Source: CAVTSA01 sp963790575 (lineage in GTDB: Bacteria > Chloroflexota > Dormibacteria > Dormibacterales > Dormibacteraceae). Taken from it: 64,000 nt of DNA. A model generated the notes under the pieces. It was not told the DNA's origin, did no database searches, and saw only the letters and a program-made list of their open reading frames with translations. Shown in pieces: positions 43,632 through 52,344 of the stretch (position 1 is its first letter; every line of letters starts with the position of its first letter). The stretch lies in contig CAWBPD010000007.1 in the NCBI GenBank assembly GCA_963790575.1, positions 1 through 64,000 on the forward strand, in the 5' to 3' direction. Position numbers and translations under genes: made by a program.

Positions 43632-46262
43632 TCACAGCTCCAGGAGCCGGTCTCGGTCCTGGGTGAGCGTCCGGCGCGCCCAGTCGCGAACTGCCGCCTC
43701 CTGGGTGAAGAGGAAGACCTGATGGGCCCCGGAGAGACGGTGCAGCAGGGTGAGCAGCGCCTCCGTTCGCGTGCCGTCCGAGTGCACGGTCACCTCGTCG
43801 CAGAGGATGGGGGCCGACTCGCCGCGGCGGGTCAGATGCTCCACCAGCGCCAGGCGCAGCAGGAGGTAGATCTGCTCCTGGGTGCCGCGGGAGAGATGAT
43901 CCGCGTTCTTCCACTCCCGGTCGGCGCCGCAGACGGTGACCGAGAGCCTGGAAGGGTCGACATTGGCGTCCAGGTAGCGGCCATCGGTGACCTCGGGCAG
44001 CGAGGTTCGAAGTGTGCCCGCGAGCACCGGCGCCAGGTCGCGATGGACCCGGTCCTCGGCTTGCTCCAGATAGCGCCGGGCCACCTCCAGCGCCCGTCCC
44101 AGCTCCTGCAGCCGGCGCCGCTCGGCCCGGGCCCGCTCGAGCGCCTCTTGCGCCTCGGGCACACTGAGGCGTCGGGCCGGGTGCTGATCGAGCTCCCCGC
44201 GCGCCCGGTCGGCCCGGGTGCGGGCCTCGGACTCCTCTTCCGCCAGGCTGCGGAGGCGCGAGGGAGGGTCCTGGCGGCCGATGGCCCGCGCCAGCTCCGG
44301 CGCCGGGATGCCCGCTGCCAGCTCCCGCGCCTCCCGCTCCGCATCCGCGGCCCGGTGCTGACGGTCCTCCGGCGATCCGGCGGCCAGCAGACCACGCAGC
44401 TCGATCCATTCCGACTGGCGCTGCTGCCCCGCCGCCAGCCGGGCTTCGCGGTTTCGCAGCCAGCTCTCGACCCCGGCTTCCATCTCGGCCGGCGGTGCCT
44501 CCGGCGTCACCGGTGCGCCCGTGATGCGGACCGTCACCGACCGCAGCGACTCCAGCGCAAGCTGACGTTCGCCGGCGGTCCGCGATGCCTGCGCCTCCAA
44601 CTCCCGGCGTGCCCCCAGCTGCTGCTCGAGCGGCCCTCGCAGCATGGCCGAGGCCGCCTGCTCGTGTCGTGCGGCGCATTCCGCTTCGTAGGCCGGCAGA
44701 TCGTCAACACCCCGCTGCGAGAGAACGCGGTGGAGCGCGACCCGCGCGGTACGCTCCGCCTCCAGGTGTAACTGGTGCTCGTCGCTCCAGTGCGTGGTCA
44801 GCGCCTGGGCCTGCTGACTCATCGCCACCTCATGAGCGAGCGCGCGCAGGCCCGCGGGATCACTCGGGAGCCCGAGAGCCAGGGCCTCACCTGCCGCCTC
44901 TTCGGCTCGCTCGCGGCGAAGCGCCGGCTCCGGGGCCTGGGCGTGCCCGTGCACCCAGGCGTAGGTCGCGGCCAGCAGGGCGATCGCTACCGCCGCGCCG
45001 AGCCAGAGCGCGTCGCGCGTCATCGCCAGCGCGACGAATCCGAGCACGGCGATCAGCGCCGCCGCGACCAGGATCGGCGCCGAGCGCGCGGCCCAGGAGG
45101 GTTCGGATTCCTCGCCGGCCGGCGTCTCGAGCGCCCGCGCCAGTTCCTGCAGGCGTTCCACCGGCAGCGTGGAGCGGGGAGGCGGGGGCGGTTGCGGACG
45201 CCGGCGGTCGTGAATCTCGCGACTGTGCGTGGCCGCGGTCAGGGCTTCCGCCGCGCTGCGCACTTGGGGAGCGGGCGCGGTCTCGCCCGTCGGCGGCGCC
45301 GGCAGCGCGTCCAGGCGACGCTGCAGGGCGGCCGCGGTCGGCCCCTCCAGCGCCACCGGCTCGCGGCTCGCCCTCCAGGCGCGGAGGGCGACCGCCGCCG
45401 ACTGCGCGAGCTGGTCATCACCCGCCAGGCCGGGAGGGGGCGCGGGATACCTGGCCTTCAGCTCTCGCACCCGCTCCAGCTCGCGACGCTCGTCGTGGGC
45501 CCGGTGCGCTGCCCGTGCCGCCTCCACGCACCGCCGCTCCCGGGCCCGCTCCGCCGCGGTCTCCTCGTATCCCTTCGCGTCCGCCGCCAGCCGCAGGTAG
45601 GCGTCGTGAGCGCGGCGAGCCTCCTCCAGCCGCGCCTGCGCCTCCTCCTCGGCGACGATCGCGCGGCGCAACGGCCGGACACTGTTCCGGGAGACCGATC
45701 CCACCTGCTCTCGCTGGTACTCGACGATGCGTTCGATGGCACGGGCCGCCGTCGCGTTGGTGCCGGCGGCGGCGGCGCGCTGCATCTGGTCCGCGAGCAG
45801 GCCGGCAGACGCGCCCACTCGCAGCACGTCCGCCTGCTGGACAGCCGCCGTGGCCGGATAGGTGGTGCGGTCAAGGCCCAGCCACCGCCAGCCATCGGGC
45901 GCGCCCTCGAAGATGATCTCGCCCGACCGGTCGCGCCCGGTCCCGAGCTCGGTGACCTGGGAGCCGGCCGACTGATCGAGATTGCGCGTGAGCTCGACCC
46001 GGCTTCCGTCCGCCAGCTCGACCACCGCGCCGACCCGCCAGGCGTCACCCTGCCAGGGCCGGTAGCGGTGGCGCAGCTCTTCCAGCTCGAGGCGCCGGCC
46101 CCCTCCCCGCCGGACGCCGCCGACCGCCGTCAGCAGCGCGTGGTGGAGCGTGGACTTACCGGCCTCGTTGGGCCCATAGATGACGTTCAGGCCCGGCGCC
46201 AGTTCGAAAGAGGCGTCGTCGAACCGCCCGAAGGGTCGCAGCCTCACGGAGAGGATCCTCAT
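43632..46262 (-). CDS. YhaN/SbcC-like SMC-family ATPase
   Basis: 876 residues. Walker A NVIYGPNEAGKSTLHHALL is near 27-45; the middle is long coiled coil interrupted by two membrane helices near 395-445; the C-terminal ATPase half has the signature-like LSRGTQEQIYLLLRLALVE and SAPILCDEVTVHSDGTR near 820. AAA_27 domain proteins such as YhaN have exactly this layout with two helices inside the coil. It partners with the YhaO-like nuclease downstream, which overlaps its start by 4 bp. It is a DNA-end processing candidate at the membrane. Confidence 0.87.
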   Translation of the reverse strand: MRILSVRLRPFGRFDDASFELAPGLNVIYGPNEAGKSTLHHALLTAVGGVRRGGGRRLELEELRHRYRPWQGDAWRVGAVVELADGSRVELTRNLDQSAGSQVTELGTGRDRSGEIIFEGAPDGWRWLGLDRTTYPATAAVQQADVLRVGASAGLLADQMQRAAAAGTNATAARAIERIVEYQREQVGSVSRNSVRPLRRAIVAEEEAQARLEEARRAHDAYLRLAADAKGYEETAAERARERRCVEAARAAHRAHDERRELERVRELKARYPAPPPGLAGDDQLAQSAAVALRAWRASREPVALEGPTAAALQRRLDALPAPPTGETAPAPQVRSAAEALTAATHSREIHDRRRPQPPPPPRSTLPVERLQELARALETPAGEESEPSWAARSAPILVAAALIAVLGFVALAMTRDALWLGAAVAIALLAATYAWVHGHAQAPEPALRRERAEEAAGEALALGLPSDPAGLRALAHEVAMSQQAQALTTHWSDEHQLHLEAERTARVALHRVLSQRGVDDLPAYEAECAARHEQAASAMLRGPLEQQLGARRELEAQASRTAGERQLALESLRSVTVRITGAPVTPEAPPAEMEAGVESWLRNREARLAAGQQRQSEWIELRGLLAAGSPEDRQHRAADAEREARELAAGIPAPELARAIGRQDPPSRLRSLAEEESEARTRADRARGELDQHPARRLSVPEAQEALERARAERRRLQELGRALEVARRYLEQAEDRVHRDLAPVLAGTLRTSLPEVTDGRYLDANVDPSRLSVTVCGADREWKNADHLSRGTQEQIYLLLRLALVEHLTRRGESAPILCDEVTVHSDGTRTEALLTLLHRLSGAHQVFLFTQEAAVRDWARRTLTQDRDRLLEL

Positions 46263-47410
46263 CCGATGTCCCCTCCTCGCGCGCCCGCCGGATCCAGGTC
46301 ACCGCGGCCCTCCAGCGCCCGCAGGCCGATCGTCAGCACACGCTCTCGCAGTGCTCCGTCGAGGTCCGCTCCCGCATCGGTGACGTCGCGCACGAACTGG
46401 CCGCGCACGGTCTGTTCGCGGGACAGTGCCGCGATGTCGTAGGCGAGGCGGACGCCGGCGTCGCGGCAAAGCAAGGTGTCGAGCCAGGGCGCGCAGTCCT
46501 CCAGTCCAGCCCGGTCCAGCGTTGAATCGGGCGGCAGCTCTCCCATCAGGTCGGCGCGGACCACTCCGCGCCGGCCATGGAGCTCGGACGCGAGCCGGGC
46601 CCGGACGTCCTGCTCGCTGGCGCAGCCGGTCACGTCCAGCAGCAGGGTCGAGAGCAGCCCGCTGTCGACGTCGAACCGGGTCCGCCGGTGCTCGCCGGAG
46701 GAGTCGAACGTGTGCAGCACCACGCCCCGCATCCCCTCCCGGTGAATGAAGCTCAACGCTTCGGGGTTGCCGGGGTAGGTGTACAGGGGCTCGTCCCGGG
46801 GGAAGTGGTAGTGGCCGGTGCAGAGGTGGATCAGGCCGGCGCGGCGCACCTCGTGCGGTTCGAAGGGGGCATGCGGGTCGGGGAGGAGGCCGGTCTCATC
46901 CGGCGGGTGGTGGTCCTCCGACTCCGCCGCATGCACCAATCCAACGTGGATCCCGGGCCCCTCAACCCGCGCGCCGGCCAGCAGGTCCGGAGTTCCGGCG
47001 GGCGCCGTGTGGGCCGCCCCCCACACGGTGAACCCGGGACGCAGCGCCACCGGAGCCAGCTGGTGGGCGCGGAAGATGGTCACGTTGGCGGGCCAGGGGG
47101 CCTGGGCGTAGGGCGACTCGGCCCCGTACCAGTCGTGATTGCCAGGTGCGACCAGGACCGGCGTTGGCCCGAGCCGCCTGAAGGCGGCGACCAGGAAGGC
47201 GACCGTGTCCGGCGTCACCTGGGCGAGATCGAACAGATCTCCGGCGCAGAGCAGGGCGTCGACCCGCTCGGAGCGTGCGATACCGAGCGCCCGGTCCAGC
47301 GCGTCGCGGATCGCCTGCCGGCGCTGCCGGGCGACCGTGGCGCCGGCCCAGGCGAAGGTGTGGTCGAGATGCAGGTCGGCCAGGTGCAAGATCCGAATGG
47401 TGTCGGGCAT
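46259..47410 (-). CDS. YhaO/SbcD-like metallophosphoesterase (DNA nuclease)
   Basis: 383 residues from ATG 47410, where homology starts. Calcineurin-like motifs: LHLADLHLD (residues 8-16), LCAGDLFDL near 54, VAPGNHDWYG near 88 and LVHAAESEDHH near 160, then LCTGHYHFP near 200. These bind the two metal ions. It is the Mre11/SbcD-type partner of the YhaN-like ATPase encoded next and overlapping. The first gene of the pair, with the promoter in the 47411-47693 divergent gap. Confidence 0.87.
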   Translation of the reverse strand: MPDTIRILHLADLHLDHTFAWAGATVARQRRQAIRDALDRALGIARSERVDALLCAGDLFDLAQVTPDTVAFLVAAFRRLGPTPVLVAPGNHDWYGAESPYAQAPWPANVTIFRAHQLAPVALRPGFTVWGAAHTAPAGTPDLLAGARVEGPGIHVGLVHAAESEDHHPPDETGLLPDPHAPFEPHEVRRAGLIHLCTGHYHFPRDEPLYTYPGNPEALSFIHREGMRGVVLHTFDSSGEHRRTRFDVDSGLLSTLLLDVTGCASEQDVRARLASELHGRRGVVRADLMGELPPDSTLDRAGLEDCAPWLDTLLCRDAGVRLAYDIAALSREQTVRGQFVRDVTDAGADLDGALRERVLTIGLRALEGRGDLDPAGARGGDIG

Positions 47411-47538
47411 GGTGTTGCGGTTTCCAGGACGGTGGGCGAGCGTATGTTCGCCCTCTACGGTGACGATGCTACCCGGGTGCGGGAAGGTTGGCAACGGGCC
47501 GGTGGTTAAGGCCCGAGTCTAGCGACGAGGGGCCGCCT

Positions 47539-47596
47539 CCCGGCGAACGGCCCTGCGGAAGGGTGCGCGTCGGTCCGCTTCCCGGCAAACGGCCCG
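47539..47596. repeat. CCCGGC(G/A)AACGGC doublet, 42-bp period
   Basis: CCCGGCGAACGGCC starts at 47539 and CCCGGCAAACGGCC at 47581, 42 bp apart, matching the spacing of the other repeats. The core is only partly palindromic, so membership in the family is less certain. Unlike most members it sits in a divergent gap, between the YhaO-like and VOC genes. Confidence 0.5.
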
Positions 47597-47693
47597 TCGA
47601 ACGAGCCCGGTCCCGGTTGCGAACGCCGGTCGCTCGGCGTTACCCTGCCATGACTTCCGGCCTCGGGCCAGGCATGAGAGGAGGGTTTCGACG

Positions 47694-48062
47694 ATGGCAG
47701 ACGGTGCGATCAGCTGGTGGGAGATCGATGTCCCGGACATCGGGAAGGCGACGGCGTTCTACTCGGCGATCACGAACTGGCAGCTGGTGCCCATGGAGGG
47801 CTACGAAGGCTACGTGATCGTGAACGCGGGAGGCATCGGCCTTGGTGCGCTCCAGGCCTCGCAAGACGGTGACCCGACGGGAAGGGGAACCCGCCTCTAC
47901 ATCGAGGTGAGCGACCTCGAGGACACCCTCTCGCACGTCCGGCAGGCGGGCGGCACCGTCGAACAGGAGCGGATGCCGGTACCGGGGGACCAGTGGGTCG
48001 CGACCGCCCGGGATCCATTCGGGAACCGCATCGGCTTCGCCACCAACAACCCCGCCCGGTAG
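47694..48062 (+). CDS. VOC-family (glyoxalase/bleomycin resistance) protein
   Basis: 122 residues of the VOC fold: ISWWEIDVPDIGKATAFYSAITNWQL at the start, TRLYIEVSDLEDTLSHVRQAGG near 65 and ATARDPFGNRIGFATN near the end. These are the two beta-alpha-beta modules that bind a metal. It may act on a small electrophile or toxin, but no substrate is shown. ATG 47694 lies after GAGAGGAGGG. Confidence 0.85.
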   Translation: MADGAISWWEIDVPDIGKATAFYSAITNWQLVPMEGYEGYVIVNAGGIGLGALQASQDGDPTGRGTRLYIEVSDLEDTLSHVRQAGGTVEQERMPVPGDQWVATARDPFGNRIGFATNNPAR

Positions 48063-48095
48063 GGCCGCCGGGCGCCTCGGCGGCAGAGGCCGGGG

Positions 48096-48145
48096 TGTCC
48101 GCGGCCTGGTGCTAAGCCGCACGCTTTAGCGCCGAACTGCGGACG
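48096..48145. repeat. Fixed-geometry inverted repeat (50-bp type)
   Basis: GTCCGC (48097-48102) pairs with GCGGAC (48139-48144); TAGC is at 48127 (offset +31), and the inner arms GGTGCTAA and TTTAGCGCC also pair. It follows the VOC gene by 33 bp. The remaining 48146-48350 region holds a TTGCAATCGGCGCGCAA palindrome-like stretch and no gene. Confidence 0.75.
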
Positions 48146-48350
48146 CTTTGCGCCCTCACGCGACTTGGTACTTGCAATCGGCGCGCAAGAGGGTAAAACA
48201 GAGTTTGACTGGGGTTGTACTACCCCCAACTCCAGCCTGAAGGCGGCGGAGCACCCCGCCGGGCGCTCCGCTGCCGGGTCCGCCGGCCATTCTGCCAAAC
48301 CGCGGTCGGGCGTGTCAAAGGGTTCCGGCACTTTCATGCCCGACCGGACG

Positions 48351-49226
48351 TCAGCGGACGGTGAGGTGCTCACCCAGCGAGCGAGGGTCGCGCAACGTCC
48401 ACCGCCCGGCGTCGACGGTGGTCAGGAAGTCCTGCACCAGCTGATTGAAGAGGGACGGCTCCTCGAGGTTGCACGCGTGTCCGGTGCGCGGCAGCACGGC
48501 CAGCGCCGATGACGGAATCGTCCGCTTCAGCATCAGGTCCGCGTCCAGGCAGGGCTCGTCCTCGTCGCCGGTGATGATCAGGGTGGGGACGACCAGGCGC
48601 CACAGCTCCTCCTGCAGGTCGTAGAGCGAGGGACGTTGCATCTGCACGCCCCGCAGCGTCAACGCCGACCCCCGGCCCGAGTGCTCGGCGAGCCGGTGGG
48701 CGAACTCGGCCCAGCCCCTGGGGTCCTTGTTCTGCAGCTGCACGCGGGTGGGGCCGAGGGCGTAGGCCTCCGCCGCGGCCCCGGAGTCGGTTTCGAACGC
48801 CCTCGCGTTCGCCTCCGACTCGCGCCGGAACCGCTCCCGGGCCTGCGGTTCGGCGCCATAGCCGCAGCCGGCCACCACCAGCGAGCGAGCCCGGTCGGGG
48901 TGGCTGAGCCCGAGGTGGAGGGTACAGAAGCCGCCCATGGACAGGCCGACCACGTGTGCGCGCTCGATCCCGAAGTGGTCGAGGACCGCGATCGCGTCGG
49001 CGACCGCCTGCCGCTGCGAGTAACGCGCACTGTCCTCGGGCACGTCCGACGGGGGATACCCGCGCGCGTTGTACGTGATGCACCGGTAGCGGCGCGCGAA
49101 CTCGCGGACTTGTGGTTCCCAGCTTCGGTGGTCTCCCGCGAACTCATGCACGAACAAGAGGGGGGTGCCGGCTCCGTTCTCCTCGACGTAGAGCCGGGTC
49201 CCATCGTCGGCGGCCGCGAATGCCAT
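48351..49226 (-). CDS. Alpha/beta hydrolase
   Basis: 291 residues from ATG 49226 with GGAGGACGAGGC just upstream; an upstream ATG exists without homology. The fold is intact: LLFVHEFAGDHRSWEPQV, the nucleophile elbow HVVGLSMGGFCTLHL (Ser near 97), Asp in LIITGDEDEPCLDA and His in PRTGHACNLEEP. It belongs to the generic epoxide hydrolase/3-oxoadipate enol-lactonase-like class; substrate unknown. Confidence 0.88.
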   Translation of the reverse strand: MAFAAADDGTRLYVEENGAGTPLLFVHEFAGDHRSWEPQVREFARRYRCITYNARGYPPSDVPEDSARYSQRQAVADAIAVLDHFGIERAHVVGLSMGGFCTLHLGLSHPDRARSLVVAGCGYGAEPQARERFRRESEANARAFETDSGAAAEAYALGPTRVQLQNKDPRGWAEFAHRLAEHSGRGSALTLRGVQMQRPSLYDLQEELWRLVVPTLIITGDEDEPCLDADLMLKRTIPSSALAVLPRTGHACNLEEPSLFNQLVQDFLTTVDAGRWTLRDPRSLGEHLTVR

Positions 49227-49252
49227 GCCTCGTCCTCCACCTAACGCAGGAG

Positions 49253-49302
49253 TGTCCACATTCCCGCGCTACGCCCTGCGTTGTAGCGCCGGCCTGTGGA
49301 CA
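49253..49302. repeat. Fixed-geometry inverted repeat (50-bp type)
   Basis: TGTCCACA (49253-49260) pairs with TGTGGACA (49295-49302), 50 bp overall, with TAGC at 49284 (offset +31) and CGCTAC/GTAGCG inner arms. It follows the hypothetical gene that ends at 49313 on the minus strand and precedes the hydrolase start. Confidence 0.8.
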
Positions 49303-49312
49303 CTGTGCCCCT

Positions 49313-50470
49313 TCAGGCGTCGCTCTCGCGGGTGAACCAGTTGATGTAGAACAGCATCTCCCCGACGCTGTTGACGCCCTGGTAGAAGTCGACGTTCTCC
49401 CGCCCCTCCCGAGACACGGCCACGCCGTCGCGGTAGCCCTGGACCTGGATGATCTTCGTGAGCGGGAAGGCGACCGACTTCTGGCTGCCCAGGAACGCGA
49501 ACCGCTGGTTGCTGATCACCAGGGAGCCGGAATCGATCGTCTTGAGGGACTCGGTCGACACCGGACGGCCGCTGTAGGAGCCGACGCGGTAGCGGATGCC
49601 GGTGCGACCGATGGGAAAGCTGAAGCCCTGACTGCCGCCGAGATAGCGCGTGCTCCTGGCCATCCGGGCCAGCCGCGCCGGGCTGACGAAGTAAGCCTGC
49701 TCGCCACGCTTGGTCATGAGCGGAGAGGCGATGGGGTCGAGGCCGTCGGTCTCCGCCTTCGCCGCCAGGTAGAGCGCGTCGAATCCGAGCTGGCCCACCG
49801 CCTCGCGCCGCCGCGAGATCTCCTCTGCGAGTGCCGCGCCGGCCTCCGCGTTCCGGTTCGCCTGCTTCGCCAGCTCCTGCGACTGTTGGAGCAGCGCCGC
49901 GCCGGGCTCGCGGACCTGCTCGATCTCCAATATCCCGGTCGGGGGCGCCCCCTGAGCCAGCTGAACGGACAGCTCCCCCAGCTCGCGCGAGATCGGCGCC
50001 AGTTGAACCCGCAGCTCGTTCACCTGTCGGCTGTCGCGCTTCCGTTCGAACAGCCCGCCAAAGCCTCTGTACTCCTTGTGCTGGAAGCTCGCGATCTGCA
50101 TGTTCAGGTCGCGCTCCTGACCCTGGAGCCAGAGCAGCCTTCGAATCAGGTCGTAGAAGGGCTGTGACGGCCAATCCTGCCACCGGTCGGCGAGCATCGA
50201 CCCGGCCTCACCGAGCGGCGCTCGCGACTGCTCGGCCAGGTTCGAGCACTCGGCCCGGATCGCGTTCGTGGTCTGGTCGAGGTTCTTGGCCACCGCCTGC
50301 AGCTGATCCAGAGGCATCAGGGTGACCGAGCCGCCCTCCAGTTCGGCCCGCCGGATGTCGACCGCCGACCGCTCGCCCCCGGCCGGGCCGACCACAGAGA
50401 TGCCTTTTCCGGCCACCAACCCGGCCTGGGTCGTGCCCTCGATCTGCCCCACACCGTCCACGATAAGCAC
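49313..50470 (-). CDS. Hypothetical coiled-coil protein with C-terminal PH-like domain
   Basis: 385 residues. The N-terminal part has beta-like ILIVDGVGQIEG and GISVVGPAGGE; residues about 55-230 are helical and charged, with repeated EL(R/A)xQLAxxSREL-type pattern, likely coiled coil; the C-terminal ~90 residues (LKTIDSGSLVISNQRFAFLG, VAFPLTKIIQVQGYRDGVAVS) look like a bacterial PH-type domain. There is no membrane helix. I do not recognise a family; membrane-lipid or lattice scaffolding is only a guess. Confidence 0.55.
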   Translation of the reverse strand: MLIVDGVGQIEGTTQAGLVAGKGISVVGPAGGERSAVDIRRAELEGGSVTLMPLDQLQAVAKNLDQTTNAIRAECSNLAEQSRAPLGEAGSMLADRWQDWPSQPFYDLIRRLLWLQGQERDLNMQIASFQHKEYRGFGGLFERKRDSRQVNELRVQLAPISRELGELSVQLAQGAPPTGILEIEQVREPGAALLQQSQELAKQANRNAEAGAALAEEISRRREAVGQLGFDALYLAAKAETDGLDPIASPLMTKRGEQAYFVSPARLARMARSTRYLGGSQGFSFPIGRTGIRYRVGSYSGRPVSTESLKTIDSGSLVISNQRFAFLGSQKSVAFPLTKIIQVQGYRDGVAVSREGRENVDFYQGVNSVGEMLFYINWFTRESDA

Positions 50471-50521
50471 CGAGTTTGGGGAGTTGGCCAGGCACTCCCG
50501 CAGCCTGGCCGGCGGCCGCGC

Positions 50522-51349
50522 CTACACGGGCTCGGGGACCCGCCGCCAGGTGTCGTAGATGTCGTGGCGCACGTGGCTCAGGGAAGGCAGCTTGCGGCGC
50601 ACCTCCGCCACCCGCTCGGTGTCCACCGTGCCCACCGCAACTCCTTCGACCTCGCCGATCGAGGCCACCGTGACGCCCATGGGGTCGATCAGCTCGCTGT
50701 TGCCGGACATGGCGGCGCCGGTCTGGTCGGCGGCGGCGAAGTAGACCGTGTTCTCGATCGCGCGCGCCCTCGCCAGCGTCGAGAGATGCAGTTCCTTGAG
50801 GCGGCCGTGCGCCCAGGCGGTGGGCAGCAGGATCGCGTCCGCACCCCGCTCGGCCAGTGCCCGGTACAGCTCCGGGAAGCGCAGGTCATAGCAGATCGTG
50901 AGGCCGAACCGAACACCGGCGATCGTGAACAGCACCAGGTCGCCGTCGCCGGGCTGATTGTGGTCGGACTCCCGGAAGCCGAAGGCGTCGAACATGTGGA
51001 TCTTGCGGTAGGCGCCCAGCAGCGTCCCGTCGGGACCGATCGCGACCGCCGTGTTGTGGGCCTTGCCCGGCACCGCCGGCAGCGACTCGTACATGCCCGC
51101 CACCACTCCGGCGCCCACCCGGGCCGCCGCCTCCCGCAGTCGCGTCACGAAGGGCCCATCCAGCGGCTCGGCGATGGAGGTCACATCGAAGGCCCCCTCG
51201 TCGGTGGTGAACATCGCCACCTCCGGGAAGACGGCCAGGTCCGCACCCGCCGCCGCGGCCTCGGCGTGCAGCTCGAGCATGCGCCGCAGGTTGGCTTCCT
51301 TGTCCGTGGTCGCGAGGAACTGTCCCAGTGCCACCCGCGCTTTCGCCAT
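50522..51349 (-). CDS. Carbon-nitrogen hydrolase (nitrilase/Nit superfamily)
   Basis: 275 residues from ATG 51349 after GAGGAGTGGTG. The Glu-Lys-Cys triad is present: FPEVAMF (near 42), GAYRKIHMFD (near 115) and LTICYDLRFPELYR (Cys near 157). This arrangement hydrolyses amides, nitriles or related bonds; many members remove damaged metabolites such as deaminated glutathione. It converges with nothing; a 194-bp divergent gap separates it from the serine hydrolase. Confidence 0.9.
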   Translation of the reverse strand: MAKARVALGQFLATTDKEANLRRMLELHAEAAAAGADLAVFPEVAMFTTDEGAFDVTSIAEPLDGPFVTRLREAAARVGAGVVAGMYESLPAVPGKAHNTAVAIGPDGTLLGAYRKIHMFDAFGFRESDHNQPGDGDLVLFTIAGVRFGLTICYDLRFPELYRALAERGADAILLPTAWAHGRLKELHLSTLARARAIENTVYFAAADQTGAAMSGNSELIDPMGVTVASIGEVEGVAVGTVDTERVAEVRRKLPSLSHVRHDIYDTWRRVPEPV

Positions 51350-51543
51350 CACCACTCCTCCTGTGTCGGTCTGCCGGGACGACCCGCTCGCGTCGAGCGC
51401 CTCCCGTCTTCGGAACGCCATGTCTACCCGGGCCTCCGGTTTCGCGGAAGGCCTCGCGATCAAGGGTAGGAGCGGGCCGCCCTCTCCGAGGAGGGAGGCT
51501 GCCGGCGGCGTTGCGTTGGAAAGCTGCGAATACCCGGATTAGG

Positions 51544-52344
51544 ATGCCAACAAATTCCATGGACGCCCTCGGGGAAGCGGTCAGGACGTTGCTGGCGGGC
51601 GAGCGGGCGCCGCCGGGCGCGGTGCTCGGCGTGTCACAGGGCAATCGTCGTGCCTTCCGATCGGGTGGGTTCGCGCACGTCTTCACCGAGGCCAGCCCCC
51701 TCGCCGACCCGGTGCCCATGACCGAGCACGTGGCCTCGGACCTGGGCTCGGTCACGAAGGCGATGGCGACCACCTCCGCGCTGATGACGTTGGTCGCCCG
51801 CGAGCACCTGTCGCTGGAGGCATCGGTCTCCGCCTTCCTGCCGCCGGTTCGGGGCCGGGCGGTGGGGGACGCCACTTTGGAGGACCTCCTGCGCCACCGC
51901 GCCGGGCTCTGGGAGTGGTGGCCGCTCTACGTGGACGCGCGCGGGCGGGAGGCGGTGCTGGAGCGGGCGGCCTCGCTGCCGCTGCGCTACCGGCCCGGCG
52001 CCGGCTTCCACTACTCGGACCTCGGGTTCGTGCTGCTGGGCGCGGTGGTGGAGGCCTGCGGAGGAGCACCGCTGCCGTCGGTGGTGCGCTCGCGCGTCCT
52101 GCGTCCGCTCGGTCTGGCGCACACCTCCTTCGCGCGGCCGGCGGAGGGGCCGGTGGTCGCCGCCTCCTCCAACGGCGATGCCATCGAGCGGCGGATGGTC
52201 CGGACCCGCGATCTGTACCCCGTCACCGTCGACGCGGCGGCGTTCGAGGGCTGGCGGGACCACGTGCGGCCCACCGACGAGCTGTTCCGGATCGCGGTCG
52301 CGGCCGGCGTCAAGATGAGTGAACGAGAGACGGCGTGGACCTGA
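51544..52344 (+). CDS. Beta-lactamase-fold serine hydrolase, apparently C-terminally shortened
   Basis: 266 residues, from ATG 51544 or 51559. The SxxK motif reads LGSVTKAMATT near 73 and the YxN-like element is FHYSDLGFVLLGAVVEACG near 155. Typical relatives carry another ~60 residues with a VHDxNA-type block, which is missing here: after FEGWRDHVRPTDELF the tail is atypical and overlaps the anmK start by 10 bp. It groups with cell-wall sugar recycling genes, so an esterase or peptidase acting on muropeptides is plausible. Confidence 0.7.
   Translation: MPTNSMDALGEAVRTLLAGERAPPGAVLGVSQGNRRAFRSGGFAHVFTEASPLADPVPMTEHVASDLGSVTKAMATTSALMTLVAREHLSLEASVSAFLPPVRGRAVGDATLEDLLRHRAGLWEWWPLYVDARGREAVLERAASLPLRYRPGAGFHYSDLGFVLLGAVVEACGGAPLPSVVRSRVLRPLGLAHTSFARPAEGPVVAASSNGDAIERRMVRTRDLYPVTVDAAAFEGWRDHVRPTDELFRIAVAAGVKMSERETAWT

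Noticed and set aside
42543..44771. A 742-codon plus-strand frame across the esterase and YhaN-like genes.
   Set aside because: It spans two unrelated minus-strand genes and a gap, which no real gene would do; composition is shadow-like.
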